Shown here one piece after another: positions 38,233 to 47,935 of a DNA stretch of 64,000 nucleotides; position 1 is the stretch's first letter; every line of letters begins with the position of its first letter. The stretch covers positions 48,401,001 to 48,465,000 of the forward strand of contig NC_134371.1 in NCBI RefSeq assembly GCF_035582795.1, written 5' to 3'. Origin of the DNA: Mycteria americana. Taxonomy: Eukaryota; Chordata; Aves; Ciconiiformes; Ciconiidae. Below the pieces are notes generated by a model, which did no database searches, had not been told where the DNA came from, and saw nothing but the letters and a program-made list of their open reading frames with translations. A program made the translations under genes and the position numbers.

Positions 38233-41200
38233 GTAAGTTGGGGGGGGGGGGGGGAGTGTTTGCTTCATTTGTTTTTAATTTTGTTAAGTGTAAACTGACC
38301 TACAGTTTACTGTTTGACTTTTATTTCTCTTTGTTCCAGTTGCTTTTACATCTCAGTGAATACAACTGTCAGTTGAGTAGTTCTGTCAAAATGTCAGGAA
38401 GCTTTTTTTTGACATTTACTTTGAGCTTTTCTGTGCTCTGCAATGACACCGTCATTTTCTTACTGAGTTTGCTAAAAGGCGGTCTAGGAGACAACTGCAG
38501 TATATCACTGCATGTTTAATTTTTACGGTCATCCCTGACAGTATCACTCAAGTTTGGTACTGAATGCCCTGTTGAAAGTGATTCTGCAGTTGTCCTCGCT
38601 ATCTTACTTACCACCCCTCCCCTCAAATGTTACAAAGTTTTAGAACCAGATCCACCTGACAAAAAAAGTTATATTGTCCCAATGCATTTATTTTCACCGA
38701 CAGCATTGGGTTTATGCCCTTTTATACATGAGAACTGTCTGATAGAGTCATCTGAGTCTGTATTATCTTTGACAAAAATAGCAATGTTTATGGGGTATTT
38801 TGGAGATGTAAACCACTGTATGAGGTTTATTAGTTTAACCTCCACACAACTGTAAAGTAAACTTGCAAAGTAATGACCTCATGTCACCATAGAACATGAG
38901 AAGAAATGGGAAAATAGATGTTGAGAATGCTGCTGAGTTTATGTATGTTCTCCCTTTTGTAGCTAAAGCTTTTGAAATGGAGATTATACCTGCTAACACA
39001 ATTGTTGCACAGATTGGAGAAACACTCATACTCACATGCAATACTACTGGCTGTGCATCACCAAGTTTTTCCTGGAGAACTCAGATGGACAACCCTCTTG
39101 GAGGAACAGTGAACAACCATGGGACATACTCTACCTTGACTATGAATCCAGTTAGCATTGTGAATTCTCATGATTATCTGTGTACTGTCTTCTGTGGTGA
39201 GCAAGAGAAAAAAGAGAAGAGTATCAAAGTTGAACTTTACTGTAAGTAAAAATGTAAAATTCTCTTTAAGTAGTACGTGTTTGTAAAAAAATCAGTAATT
39301 GTATTTAGATATCATGGTTGGTAGTTAACTGATAATGCTAGGATAATGAGTCTGCTATAGCTCAACATATATTTCCTTGTAAGATTCCTTTATCTGTCTG
39401 TTCAGGACTCTTTCTCAGCCCCTTTCTGCTTAACTTTCTGCAGTGAAGGTAGTACATACTGGTCTTATTTATGCTTATTCTTGGTAATACCTGAAAGCCA
39501 AAACATAGACTCCCCAAAAAGTTCATAGAGCTGGAAAAAAACCCAAACCAACCAACCAATGTGGTTGAGATGGATGTATTTGGGAAACCTGCAAGTGCAG
39601 AGCACCTAATCAAAGCCTTTGCAGTTTGCAGGGGAATGATTCAGATGTCTAAACCTACAAGCACAGAAAACAGGATACCACCAGTATATGGATTGCTCTG
39701 GATGCCTATATTTAGGCAGCTGTATCACTGCCTAGGTGCCTTGCTGGGCCTTATTAGATCATTTGTGATCATAGTTCAACAATTGTACAAATGTAATTCC
39801 TGTTAGTGTATGAACTGCTTATAAAAGACCTGTATGTCTTCATATCAAGATACGTCTTGTAATAAAGTTGAGATAACACCATGTTCTGAACGCTTCTAAA
39901 CTCAAGATGTTTGATGTTTGGATCTTGCTCTTATGTTGACCCTAGAACTCATCTCTGTTAGACTAAAGAAATGGATTTTATTGTTTTAGCTTTCCCCAGT
40001 GATCCTATCATTGAGATCAGACCATCCTTAGTTGCTGGAGAACCAGTCACTGTCATCTGTAAAATTCCTGATGTGTATCCTTCTGATCACCTGGAAGTAC
40101 TCCTAAAGAGAGGGGAACATGTTCTTCATGAGGAAAATTTTTATGAAGATGACAGCACAAATACAGAGACAAAAACTGTGACATATTCATTTAATCCCAC
40201 GGCTGAAGATATTGGGAAAGAGATTACCTGTGTGGCCAAGTTACCAATTGCTAATATGGACTTTGAACCCAAAGAAAGAGTAACTTCTCAGAAACTGAAT
40301 GCAAACTGTAAGTATTTTTATTCTAGGGCTTTCACACCAAGTACTGTGTAATGTTAAGTTTCATGGAATGGGTTTAAAAAGTGTGTGCTATAAATCATTT
40401 ATAATCTGCACTTATCTATATTATTTTTGTAGATAATCTATTGTATTCAGTTGAATTCTGCTGTATTCAGTAACAGTCATTGAGTCATTAAGTACCCACT
40501 GTTGTTCATGACAGAAGTTAGGCAATGCTTTAGTAACTCCTCTGTCACTTTCTTACCTTGGGCACTGGTGCTCAGTCAGAAAGTAAAGACCTGAAGAAAA
40601 ATGGCAGCATGCAGATAAGCAATTGTTTTTAAAATTGCCATTGTATGCTTAGCAGTTCCAAGTTTACAATTCTAAACAATAGGGAGACAAATATAAGAGT
40701 AAAAAAAAAAATTGTACACATTTTGTCTAGCTTAGCTTTCAAAGCTGCAAGATAAATCTCTTATCAAGTCTGGAAAAATTGTTCCACTGTGTTACCAGAA
40801 TACATGTTATTCATTTTTTCTTGGTATTGTGTGAAATGTACCTCTAGGGAAGCTAGTGTTAAAGATGTGCATGTCATTCTTCATTAACTTACTGACCTTA
40901 TCTCTCTTTTGTTCTCTTCCAGTTGGTCCACAAAATACTGTCATTACTGCATCTCCAGGGAACTCGCCAATGGAAGGAGACTCTCTCAAACTCACTTGTG
41001 TGACTGAGAGTAATCCACTACCACAAATAGTTTGGAGAAAACATCTGGCTGATGAAAGCATTCAGCATCTGATAGAAAACAATGTCCTTTCTATTCCTCA
41101 TGCCCGTTTCACTGATTCAGGACTGTACATCTGTGAAGTAATTAATCTGGTAACAAATAAAACAGAGAAAGCAGCTGTGGACATTGTTATACAAGGTACA

Positions 41201-44200
41201 AGTCTGCTTGAATTTAACTTGTATCATCCAGTACCCAACTGGCAGCTGCCTGTTGGGTTGGAGGATGCTGAAACACTGAAAATTAGGAAATTATGGGGCC
41301 TTCTTTGTTATGTATTCAGAATTTAGCTCTCAATTTACTGCTGCTCTTCACGGGCTGTGGTTTTCATTTCTATGCTTAATTTTCAGCTAATTGTCTCTGT
41401 ACTGCTGTTGTACATGCATACCTCTATACATTTCCTGCAATGCAACACTCAAAGTGATAAAAGAATCTGAGAAAGTGGTGGTGTGGGGGACACTGTTATT
41501 TCCTTGAAATGCTAATGTACATAGCAATTTCACAGGGACATCACAGTCTCCTTTGAACTAGTAGTTTTAGTCATTAGTAGTAAATTTAGTAGTCATTTAA
41601 TAGTAAAACTATTTGGGATGTTGTTATTGTTGTTGTTGCTGCTACTGTTTCAATAGAGCCAAAAGTCTCAGATGGAGCCTGGGACCAAAACCAAAATGAA
41701 CAGATCCTTGGGCGAGCAATTCCTGCTTTCTCAAAATGCTCTCCATGTTTAGTACTTTTGCATTAGTATAACAGCCTTTTCTTTTGTCATGCAGGTGCTC
41801 CAAACATTGCAGAACTCTCCATTGAGCCTTCTACAACAGTTCAAGAAGGAGAAAATGTTTCCATACAATGTACTGCTGAGAGTAACCCTCCTCCCAAGAT
41901 TATTTTAAGGAGAAAATCTGACAGTGCAGACATGGGGCCTTACAGTGAGGGGAGAATTCTGCTTCTTCCATCTGTGACGTTCCTAAATGGAGGAGACTAT
42001 GAATGTGTAGCTGAAAATAAGTTTGGGAAAAGTAAAAGTGAAATAACATTTAATGTGCAGTGTAAGTATGTGTAACGTTTTCCCAATCATTTAAAAATAG
42101 TTAATTCTCCGCTTACTTCAGTGATAAATGTAAGCAGCAAACTAAACAAAACCCTGTGAGTACAAAAAAATCAGCATAGTCCTCTGCTCTTCCCCAAAGA
42201 AAGGAGCAGTGCTGATGAGCAAAACAAAGACATGAAATCTTTAATGTAATGACAATCTTAAGCCAGGATCTGAATGAGCGAGAAACTGATCTACCTTCTT
42301 AACATTCTTGGTTAGAAGTACTTGGTTAGTACGTTTAGGCTATAGAGAGTTTGTATGGAAGCTCTGCTACTGTGTGCTTTACTTATTCTGAGAATGAAAA
42401 AGAAATTAACTTTGGGAGGCCAACAGCCTGGCATCCAGTAGGACATATTGGATCCACCTCTAAAAAATCCAATGGTGATTAACTACAGGATTCTTCCTTT
42501 CAGATGGACCGAAGAATACAATGATCTCTGTTATCCCTGCTACTGCTGTTAAAGAAGGAGAAACTGTGACGATGAAATGTACTAGTTCTGGTAATCCGTC
42601 TCCAGTGATCTCTTGGAAGAAAAAGAAGGCCACTGGGGAGACTGAGAAAATTTTTCAAAATGCAACTTTAACTATACAGAACATAAAAAGTCAAGATCTG
42701 GGGCTTTATGAATGTGAAGCTTATAACCAATTTGGCAAAGAAGAAAAAGCTGTGAAATTACTTGTTCAAGGTTAGTAGAACAAGACAGAGCACAAGTTGT
42801 GGAACACAAGTTTTTTGTTTAATGTATTTTAGATCCAGGTCTTATTCTGTGAAGGACAGGGGAATTCTGCCATTTAGGAAGCTTTAAAGACTGAAGGGTG
42901 AAATCTGCCTTAGTACAGACAGTTTACGCAAAGTTCTCATGTCAGTTGAGCTTCCATCACTCCTTCCAATTGGCAAATGTATGCATGAGGCAAAGAGGCT
43001 ACGCAGTGCCTATATTTTCTTCCAAATAGGTCTCAGTGGAGGATCCAGATACCTGCATACAAAAGATTCAAAGAGGAAGTACATGCTGAAACTTCTCTGT
43101 GGAGGGACTGACTGTATTACAGCCCCTTGGTTCTGCTTTAACTCTGTATCCTGTTCTCGCAAGCTGCATTTAAGCTATACCAAATGCTGATTCCTCAACC
43201 TACATGCAACGATAGCAAAGTTTCATTTTCAGTAGTATGCGAACTTCTCTGCTTTAGCCCTGATGCTTCTGTTTATTGCATGGCAATAGTGTATTGCTTA
43301 GGGATCACCTCTGCCACTAATTCATCTTTACTTATTCTTTACTATTTTTGTAGCTACACCAAAAAATACACTTTCAGTTTTCCCTTCAAGCCCAGTGATA
43401 CAAGGAAAAAGTGTTACCATCTCTTGCACATCTGCGGATGTTACATCTGTTCAGAATACTCTGAAAGGTGATGGGATCACAACCCTTGAAACAGTAGATG
43501 GCAAATGTACCATAGACAGGGCTCACTTAAAGGATGCGGGAACATAGGAATGCATATCATTAATGAACTGGGAGAGCAGTCTCAGCACATAGTACTTTAT
43601 GCCAAAGTTTAGTTAAAATAACTACTGTACAGAGTTAATATTAGGATTTGTTTTAGACAGACAGAATGACATCTTCACGTCAATTCCATTAAGAATTGTC
43701 TTTAAAAAAACTGAGATGAGTTGCACAGGTTCTTGTCATAAGTGGTAGCATCTTAGCACTAATGAAAACTTCTGTCCAAAATGGTAGATGCACAAAACAA
43801 TTGCTGCTTCAGGATTTCTTATAGTTCCACTTCCACCTTTGAAAACATGATGTAAAATTGTGGAACCTAGTGAAAAAAATACTGTTCTAGGACTCCTTCC
43901 TTTGCCTTTTCTGTTTCTCTTCTGTTGAAAGAGGACATTAACCTCCGGGTCTGTTGGTCTGTGTCCTTTCATGAACTCAAATGAATAAACAGTGAATCTA
44001 AAATAAGAAAAGAAGAAAAGGCTCCATATAATGTAAAAGATATGCAACATGCTCCATCCGTGGATAAAATGTTCTTTCTGTCAGCTGCTGTTGACTGCAG
44101 TGTGTGAAGAGTAGTGTTTAAAGCTATATGCTGGAATATTGTAGTGAATCCATTAACTGAATTAGTACTTTGTGTATAGAAGCTGCTGATACCTCATGAG

Positions 44201-45405
44201 TTTTTTGCTTCTGTTTGTTGCTAAATCCTACCTTGCATTTCTTTTCTTTTCAGTTCCTCCCCAAAATGTTACTGTGTTAGTATATCCATCAGAAAATGTC
44301 AAAGAAGGAGAAAATGTCACTATTACATGTAGCACATACAGTAATCCACCATCACAGATGGTCCTGAAAAAAGTCCATCAGGAGAAGGAAATTATTCTGC
44401 CATCAGTGAATGGAACCTTTATACTCTACAATGTCACCAAAAATGATACAGGCAGATATTTGCTTGATGTTTTCAATGAGGTTGGAAACAACATCAAAGT
44501 GATTGATATAGCTGTTGTAGGTAGGTAGATCTATTGCTTTAAACTTATTTTGTTTGTACTTTCTAATGAATTTTGTGTCAAGGTGAGCACAACTAGTTCA
44601 TGGCTGATCCTTGCACAGCAATACTGCAGTTAACCTAAAAAAAAAAACCCCAAAATCAAACTAAATAATAGAACAGCTGGTGAGAATAAGCTGTATTTAA
44701 CGTTCTTTCAGTGTGGATGTTATTGTCTCTCTTACCTGAATTGCTGCAGTAGCTTTAAGGATAGGGCCAGAAAAAGGTGGATCCTGGCCGCATTTCTGTC
44801 CACACACATGAACAGTGAAACTAATCCAGAGAAAATTCTGTTTCACAAAAAGGTCTAAAGATTGGGCTTTTTAAACATGGTCTTCTCCTGAAACATTGTT
44901 TCCAGGAGGTAGAAATGTCCCCAGATATTTCCTGGGTAAAATACACGTTATTCTTCTTGTATTCTTAATGAACTCCATGGTATTCTTCATTGTAGATGAT
45001 ATCAGATAGGTTTGAACTTGCACAGCAAATTCAAGACCAAGATAGCGGCTAGGAATTAAAGTGTGTAATATAGTTACTAAAGAAAAAAGCATAAGGAAAA
45101 TGTTTTGAAATGTGCTTTGTGCATGAAAATAGAAACAGTGTTCTAAATGAAGGTCATTAATAACACTGCTTTTACAGTAATATACATGTATCTGTTTCAA
45201 TCAGTTTTTACACAACTTTTTTCTCCTTTTGTGTCCATTTTCAGGAAGACTGGAAAAACCAGATCAAATGATACCAGTGGTTATTGCATTATCCTGTGTA
45301 ACAGCAATAGCAGTACCTGTAGTTGCAATTTTGATCTACGTGTCAAGAAAAGCAAAGATAAATGGATCCTACAGTCTTGTAAAAGCACTCAGGCTGAAAG
45401 TGTGA
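38169..45405 (+). CDS. VCAM1: VCAM1, vascular cell adhesion molecule 1 (8 coding exons, 6 Ig domains)
   Basis: Type I membrane adhesion protein of activated endothelium; in mammals it binds integrins alpha4beta1 and alpha4beta7 on leukocytes. The coding exons listed in the summary sum to 1896 nt (631 residues plus stop), and every junction is phase 1 with GT/AG borders. Order: signal peptide 1-24; Ig1 25-114; Ig2 115-220; Ig3 221-311; Ig4 312-400; Ig5 401-489; Ig6 490-578; membrane helix about 588-611; a 19-residue tail with GSYSLV. Ig1 and Ig2 match the mammalian integrin-binding pair, including the extra disulfide of Ig1 and QMDNPL at 62-67 (QIDSPL in human). Human VCAM1 has seven Ig domains in 739 residues. 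Here there is no second Ig1/Ig2-like pair, and one further Ig exon is dead (43354-43607). Both M1 and M5 are possible starts, as in human; M1 is chosen by alignment. Confidence 0.95.
38233..38962 (+). other. VCAM1: VCAM1 intron 1, with a G15 run by the donor
   Basis: The intron has donor GTAAGT and acceptor TTTTGTAG. A run of fifteen G (38240-38254) begins at intron position +8. Nothing else is recognised here; the frame running on from exon 1 on the first part of the intron is not coding-like. Confidence 0.85.
38963..39241 (+). CDS. VCAM1: VCAM1 exon 2: Ig domain 1 (integrin-binding)
   Basis: It encodes residues 22-114. Four cysteines (C47, C52, C95, C99) give the canonical plus the extra disulfide of VCAM/ICAM/MAdCAM first domains. 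W59 is the core tryptophan. The C-D loop motif QMDNPL (62-67) keeps the aspartate that is critical for alpha4 integrin binding in human QIDSPL. STLTMNPVS and YLCT follow the mammalian pattern. One sequon is present, N48. Confidence 0.93.
39242..39989 (+). other. VCAM1: VCAM1 intron 2
   Basis: The intron begins GTAAGT and ends TGTTTTAG. I see nothing else in it; short open frames are not coding-like. Confidence 0.85.
39990..40307 (+). CDS. VCAM1: VCAM1 exon 3: Ig domain 2
   Basis: It encodes residues 115-220, beginning SFPSDPIIEI (human SFPKDPEIHL). DVYPSDHLEVLLKRGEHVL corresponds to the human domain-2 region that supports integrin binding, and FNPTAEDIGKEITCVAKL carries the second cysteine. 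The late MDFEPKERVTSQ resembles the matching strand in mammalian VCAM1. Confidence 0.93.
40308..40922 (+). other. VCAM1: VCAM1 intron 3
   Basis: The intron begins GTAAGT and ends in a pyrimidine-rich CTCTTCCAG. No further feature is seen apart from a short A-run near 40700. Confidence 0.85.
40923..41195 (+). CDS. VCAM1: VCAM1 exon 4: Ig domain 3
   Basis: It encodes residues 221-311, an I-set/C2-like Ig domain starting FGPQNTVITASPGNSPMEGD. It has the canonical pair LTCVTES / YICEV and the core W of IVWRKH. One sequon (NKT) is present. It corresponds to human domain 3 (SPKNTVISVNPS and FWSKKL). Confidence 0.92.
41196..41794 (+). other. VCAM1: VCAM1 intron 4
   Basis: The intron begins GTACAA, a weaker donor, and ends TCATGCAG. 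The exon-4 frame stays open into the intron to 41326. A small TTG repeat sits near 41630. In rodents an alternative exon after domain 3 gives a GPI-linked form; I see no GPI-type tail here. Confidence 0.8.
41795..42061 (+). CDS. VCAM1: VCAM1 exon 5: Ig domain 4
   Basis: It encodes residues 312-400, an I-set Ig domain: EGENVSIQCTAESNPPPKI and GGDYECVAENKFGKSKSE, with both cysteines. The core tryptophan is replaced (IILRRK), and one sequon (NVS) is present. It is not Ig1-like, unlike domain 4 of human VCAM1. Confidence 0.92.
42062..42503 (+). other. VCAM1: VCAM1 intron 5
   Basis: The intron begins GTAAGT and ends TTCCTTTCAG. Nothing else is recognised. Confidence 0.85.
42504..42770 (+). CDS. 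VCAM1: VCAM1 exon 6: Ig domain 5
   Basis: It encodes residues 401-489: YGPKNTMISVIPATAVKEGE, TMKCTSSGNPSPVISWKKKK, then LGLYECEAYNQFGKEEKA. Both cysteines and the core W are present, and NAT is a sequon. The exon ends CAAG before the donor GTTAGT. Confidence 0.92.
42771..44253 (+). other. VCAM1: VCAM1 intron 6, the longest intron, carrying a dead Ig exon
   Basis: The intron begins GTTAGT and ends CTTTTCAG. At 1483 bp it is about twice the other introns because it contains the inactivated Ig exon at 43354-43607. The remaining sequence shows no coding feature. Confidence 0.85.
43354..43607 (+). pseudogene. Inactivated VCAM1 Ig-domain exon
   Basis: Directly after an intact acceptor (ACTATTTTTGTAG) the phase-1 frame reads like an Ig domain: TPKNTLSVFPSSPVIQGKSV, then TISCTSADV, and VDGKCTIDRAHLKDAGT. 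The next codon is TAG (43545-43547), where the F-strand tyrosine of Y-x-C is expected; GAA TGC (E-C) follows. After that cysteine one base is missing: the frame shifts by one and resumes as NELGEQSQHIVLYAK. The segment is 254 bp, while every active Ig exon is a multiple of three. At its end AAAG is followed by TTTAGT where exon 6 has GTTAGT, so the donor GT is lost. It therefore cannot act as a normal exon. The KDAG and DGxxTI pattern resembles human domain 7 (from memory). Confidence 0.9.
44254..44520 (+). CDS. VCAM1: VCAM1 exon 7: membrane-proximal Ig domain (Ig6), second cysteine lost
   Basis: It encodes residues 490-578: VPPQNVTVLVYPSENVKEGE, VTITCSTYSNPPSQ, then NDTGRYLLDVFNEVG. The B-strand cysteine is TGT at 44328-44330. 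The F-strand Y-x-C has become Y-L-L (44457-44465), so the standard disulfide cannot form. The core W is also absent (MVLKKV). Five sequons are visible (NVT, NVT, NGT, NVT, NDT). The frame is open, splice sites are intact and the exon length (267) matches its neighbours, so it looks functional. Confidence 0.9.
44521..45244 (+). other. VCAM1: VCAM1 intron 7
   Basis: The intron begins GTAGGT and ends TCCATTTTCAG. An A-run (about 44638-44647) is present; nothing else is recognised. Confidence 0.85.
45245..45405 (+). CDS. VCAM1: VCAM1 exon 8: stalk, membrane helix and cytoplasmic tail
   Basis: It encodes residues 579-631. A short stalk (GRLEKPDQM) leads into a hydrophobic helix, about 588-611, and the tail RKAKINGSYSLVKALRLKV. 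The human tail has the same length and shares RKA and GSYSLV, which confirms the reading frame. The stop is TGA at 45403-45405. Confidence 0.95.
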
Positions 45406-46205
45406 TCGCATGAATATAAGTCTAAGTTCATAATAAGCAATGTTATTTATTGTTGTGACTGGTTCTACTCTTCTATAAGATATGATAACAAACAAGTGAC
45501 TTAAGAATACCACCATGTGATAGCAAATGGATTTTTTTCCATGTTTTGATAAGTATTTCAGTATTTAAATTAAAGAGAAAGCTAGTATCCTGTCCTAGAC
45601 ATTGGTAAATCACTTCTGTGTTGAAGCATGCTGAACAAAGAGTTCCCTGGAGAACTAGGTTTGTACATAGTGTATAATTTGTGTTATAAATATGTTCAAC
45701 TGAATATCAGTTTGTAAAATTGCAGTCTTACTGCAACTGTACAGAGAAATGTTGTTAATTCAAACATATAAATCAGCATTACTTGAGCTGACCAGATGAC
45801 AATATTTTATTTTGTGTTACTCTACAGAGTGAATGTTTTTAATATAATTTGTCTGCTTGTGGTAATGTTTGGAAAATGTTCTCTTTTCACTCATATTGCC
45901 ATAAACTCTGTACCTTCAATGAAGTTACACAATCACTGGGCTATGCATTTCTAATTAATTTAAGATCTCAAGGCTCATTTGTGAAACATTTTATTTTAAA
46001 TATTATTCAGAAAGTGTCTGGGATTATAGTCTAGTTAGTTTTAGGACAGCTGAGGTATTTTTGTACGGTTTAATCATTCTCAAATCAATGTCAGAATTCT
46101 GTTATTTCGTGATGAGCCAAATCAGACCCTTCATTTAGAATATAAGCTGCCAATAAACATGCTTTACAGATTTCCACTGCAAAATAAAATGACCAGTAGG
46201 TTTCT
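45406..46205 (+). other. VCAM1: VCAM1 3' UTR with AU-rich stretches
   Basis: AT-rich 3' sequence with ATTTA-type stretches, for example near 45442-45452. Such elements fit an unstable, cytokine-induced message, but this is inferred. The end is set by the poly(A) signals listed next. Confidence 0.65.
46152..46188 (+). terminator. VCAM1: Candidate VCAM1 polyadenylation signals
   Basis: AATAAA occurs at 46152-46157 and at 46183-46188, about 750-780 nt after the stop codon. Cleavage near 46180-46210 would follow. Which one is used cannot be told from sequence. Confidence 0.55.
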
Positions 46206-47319
46206 CTGACGAGATCATGCCTAGTGATTCTTGCTTAAGATTACGTCAGAATACACATTCCTATGGAAGGAACCAGTGAAAACTATTATCCTTAGCAACA
46301 GCAGATTCAAGTGTCATGGGAAGCCCTAGTTGTAAAGGCACAAGCAAGGCAGGCAGCGACCTGAAGGCATAGGCAAGGGGGAGAGGCAAAATCTATGCAG
46401 CCTCAGCAATGGTGGTTGAGTTGTTTCCTGAAGAAATGCCCTTGCCAAGCTGCTCACTGTGGAAAACTAAACCACTTGCCTGAGAACTTTCCTTTTAATA
46501 GGCAACTGGTGCCTGCATGCTTCACCCTGGTTAGCGCCTTTTTTCACCACATGCTCTCTCCAGTGTTGGCAAAATTGCTGTGAAAATAGTGGGCTTTCTG
46601 TGCAGAGGCAATGATGAGGGGGAAGGAGAGGTAGAGTTTGATGGTATTCTCCCTTACATCCCTTCTCCTGGCTAGCAGTGCTGCTTTGACTCATCTGGTT
46701 GTTGATGTTCAGCACTGAACGCAAGGTTGTGGGAGGTGCAGGCACTGTGGCTGAGATGTTGAAGTGTCTCTAGTCTCAGCAGCCCTGAGCCACTGTCTTA
46801 GGCACAGGAAGGTGGCCTTGGCTCCCCTAAACTTGCACACACAAGGTCAAGCAGGAGGTCAAGCAGAGATATGTGAAAAGAGTTTTCTTACATTATACGA
46901 ATGGTAACAACTTCCCCCAACAGCAATACAAACCCAGATGTCTCTTGGTAGCTAGCTGTGGGATGAGGCAGTGGTGCAGATCTCCCATGTATTTTTCATA
47001 GCATGTTCGGCAGTGTTTTGTGCACAGTAAATCAGTGCATGCAGGGTCCTGTGCTTATCTACAGTTGGAAAGGGAGGCTTGGAAAGTGGGGGTGTAGCAG
47101 AAAAATGGGAGAGCAGTGTGGACTTGGCTAGGAGGAATGTGAGCATGCAGTAGGAGGTTGAAGAAAAGACTGAAAACAGAGGAGGAGGAGAGCTTTGACA
47201 GGCCCATGACATAAATTTCTTGGAGGTGGTGCCAGGCAGATTTATTCAGAATAATGTCAGGCCTGTCTCATTGCTGTCTTGTGAACAAACCAGAAAGCAT
47301 TATTTTTTCCACTGTGCAA
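46206..47319. other. Downstream intergenic DNA, no gene seen
   Basis: Somewhat GC-richer than the interval upstream of VCAM1. Several short open frames exist on both strands without resemblance to known proteins. Confidence 0.6.
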
Positions 47320-47935
47320 AACTTTGGTGCACACACGTTTTGCCTACTGGGTATAGTTCTGGTATCTGTATTGCAAGAAGGACGGTTAGAAAAGATCCAG
47401 AGAAGGAGGACTGGAAAACAGGAAAAATGAAAATGCCTGGGACTTTCCAGTTTGGAGAGAGAATTCTGAAGGAGAAGGGGATGTGACTGACGTTTTCCAA
47501 ATTGTGAAGGCAGTTGATAGCAAACAACAGATGAAAACCTGCTGTTTGCTAAATCATGCAATGCCAGAACTGCAGGGCACGCAAACTAAGAAGAGAGTGG
47601 TTTAATGAAAATAATAGAAAGTACTTCTTTACACAGCGAATGGTGAACTACTGGAAGCTGCTGCAAAAGGTTGTGGAGGATAACGATATCAATTGGCTCA
47701 AAAGGGGAATAGAAAAAATAATGGACTAAAGGTCCATAAACAAATACTAAAGGGAATAGGCAGAAATGTACTGTACAACATCCCTAATCCAATGGCCACT
47801 GATGCTAGGCAATCAGAGAATATACTGCAGAAAGTGGCCAGGTTTGCATGCTCTCCTGAAATAGTGTCTCCCACTGCTGGAGACATACTGGGGTAGCTGG
47901 ATCACTGGTGAGACCCAGTAGGGTATGTCTTGCCT
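47320..47935 (+). mobile_element. Old CR1-like LINE 3' fragment
   Basis: Several landmark blocks of the sauropsid CR1 3' part appear in order. They are TATAGTTCTGGTATC plus GCAAGAAGGACG and GATCCAGAGAAGGAG (47350-47410); TTCTTTACACAGCGAATGGT (47626-47645); GGAAGCTGCTGC plus GGTTGTGGAGGATAA (about 47652-47683); and CTGGATCACTGGTGAGACCC plus AGTAGGG near 47900-47925. The copy is heavily mutated and has no open frame. Identified by pattern memory, not alignment. Confidence 0.75.

Noticed and set aside
41196-41326. Read-through of VCAM1 exon 4 into intron 4 as a possible alternative (GPI-type) end
   Set aside because: The 43 added residues lack a hydrophobic GPI-signal tail, and the normal donor at 41196 is followed by an in-frame next exon.
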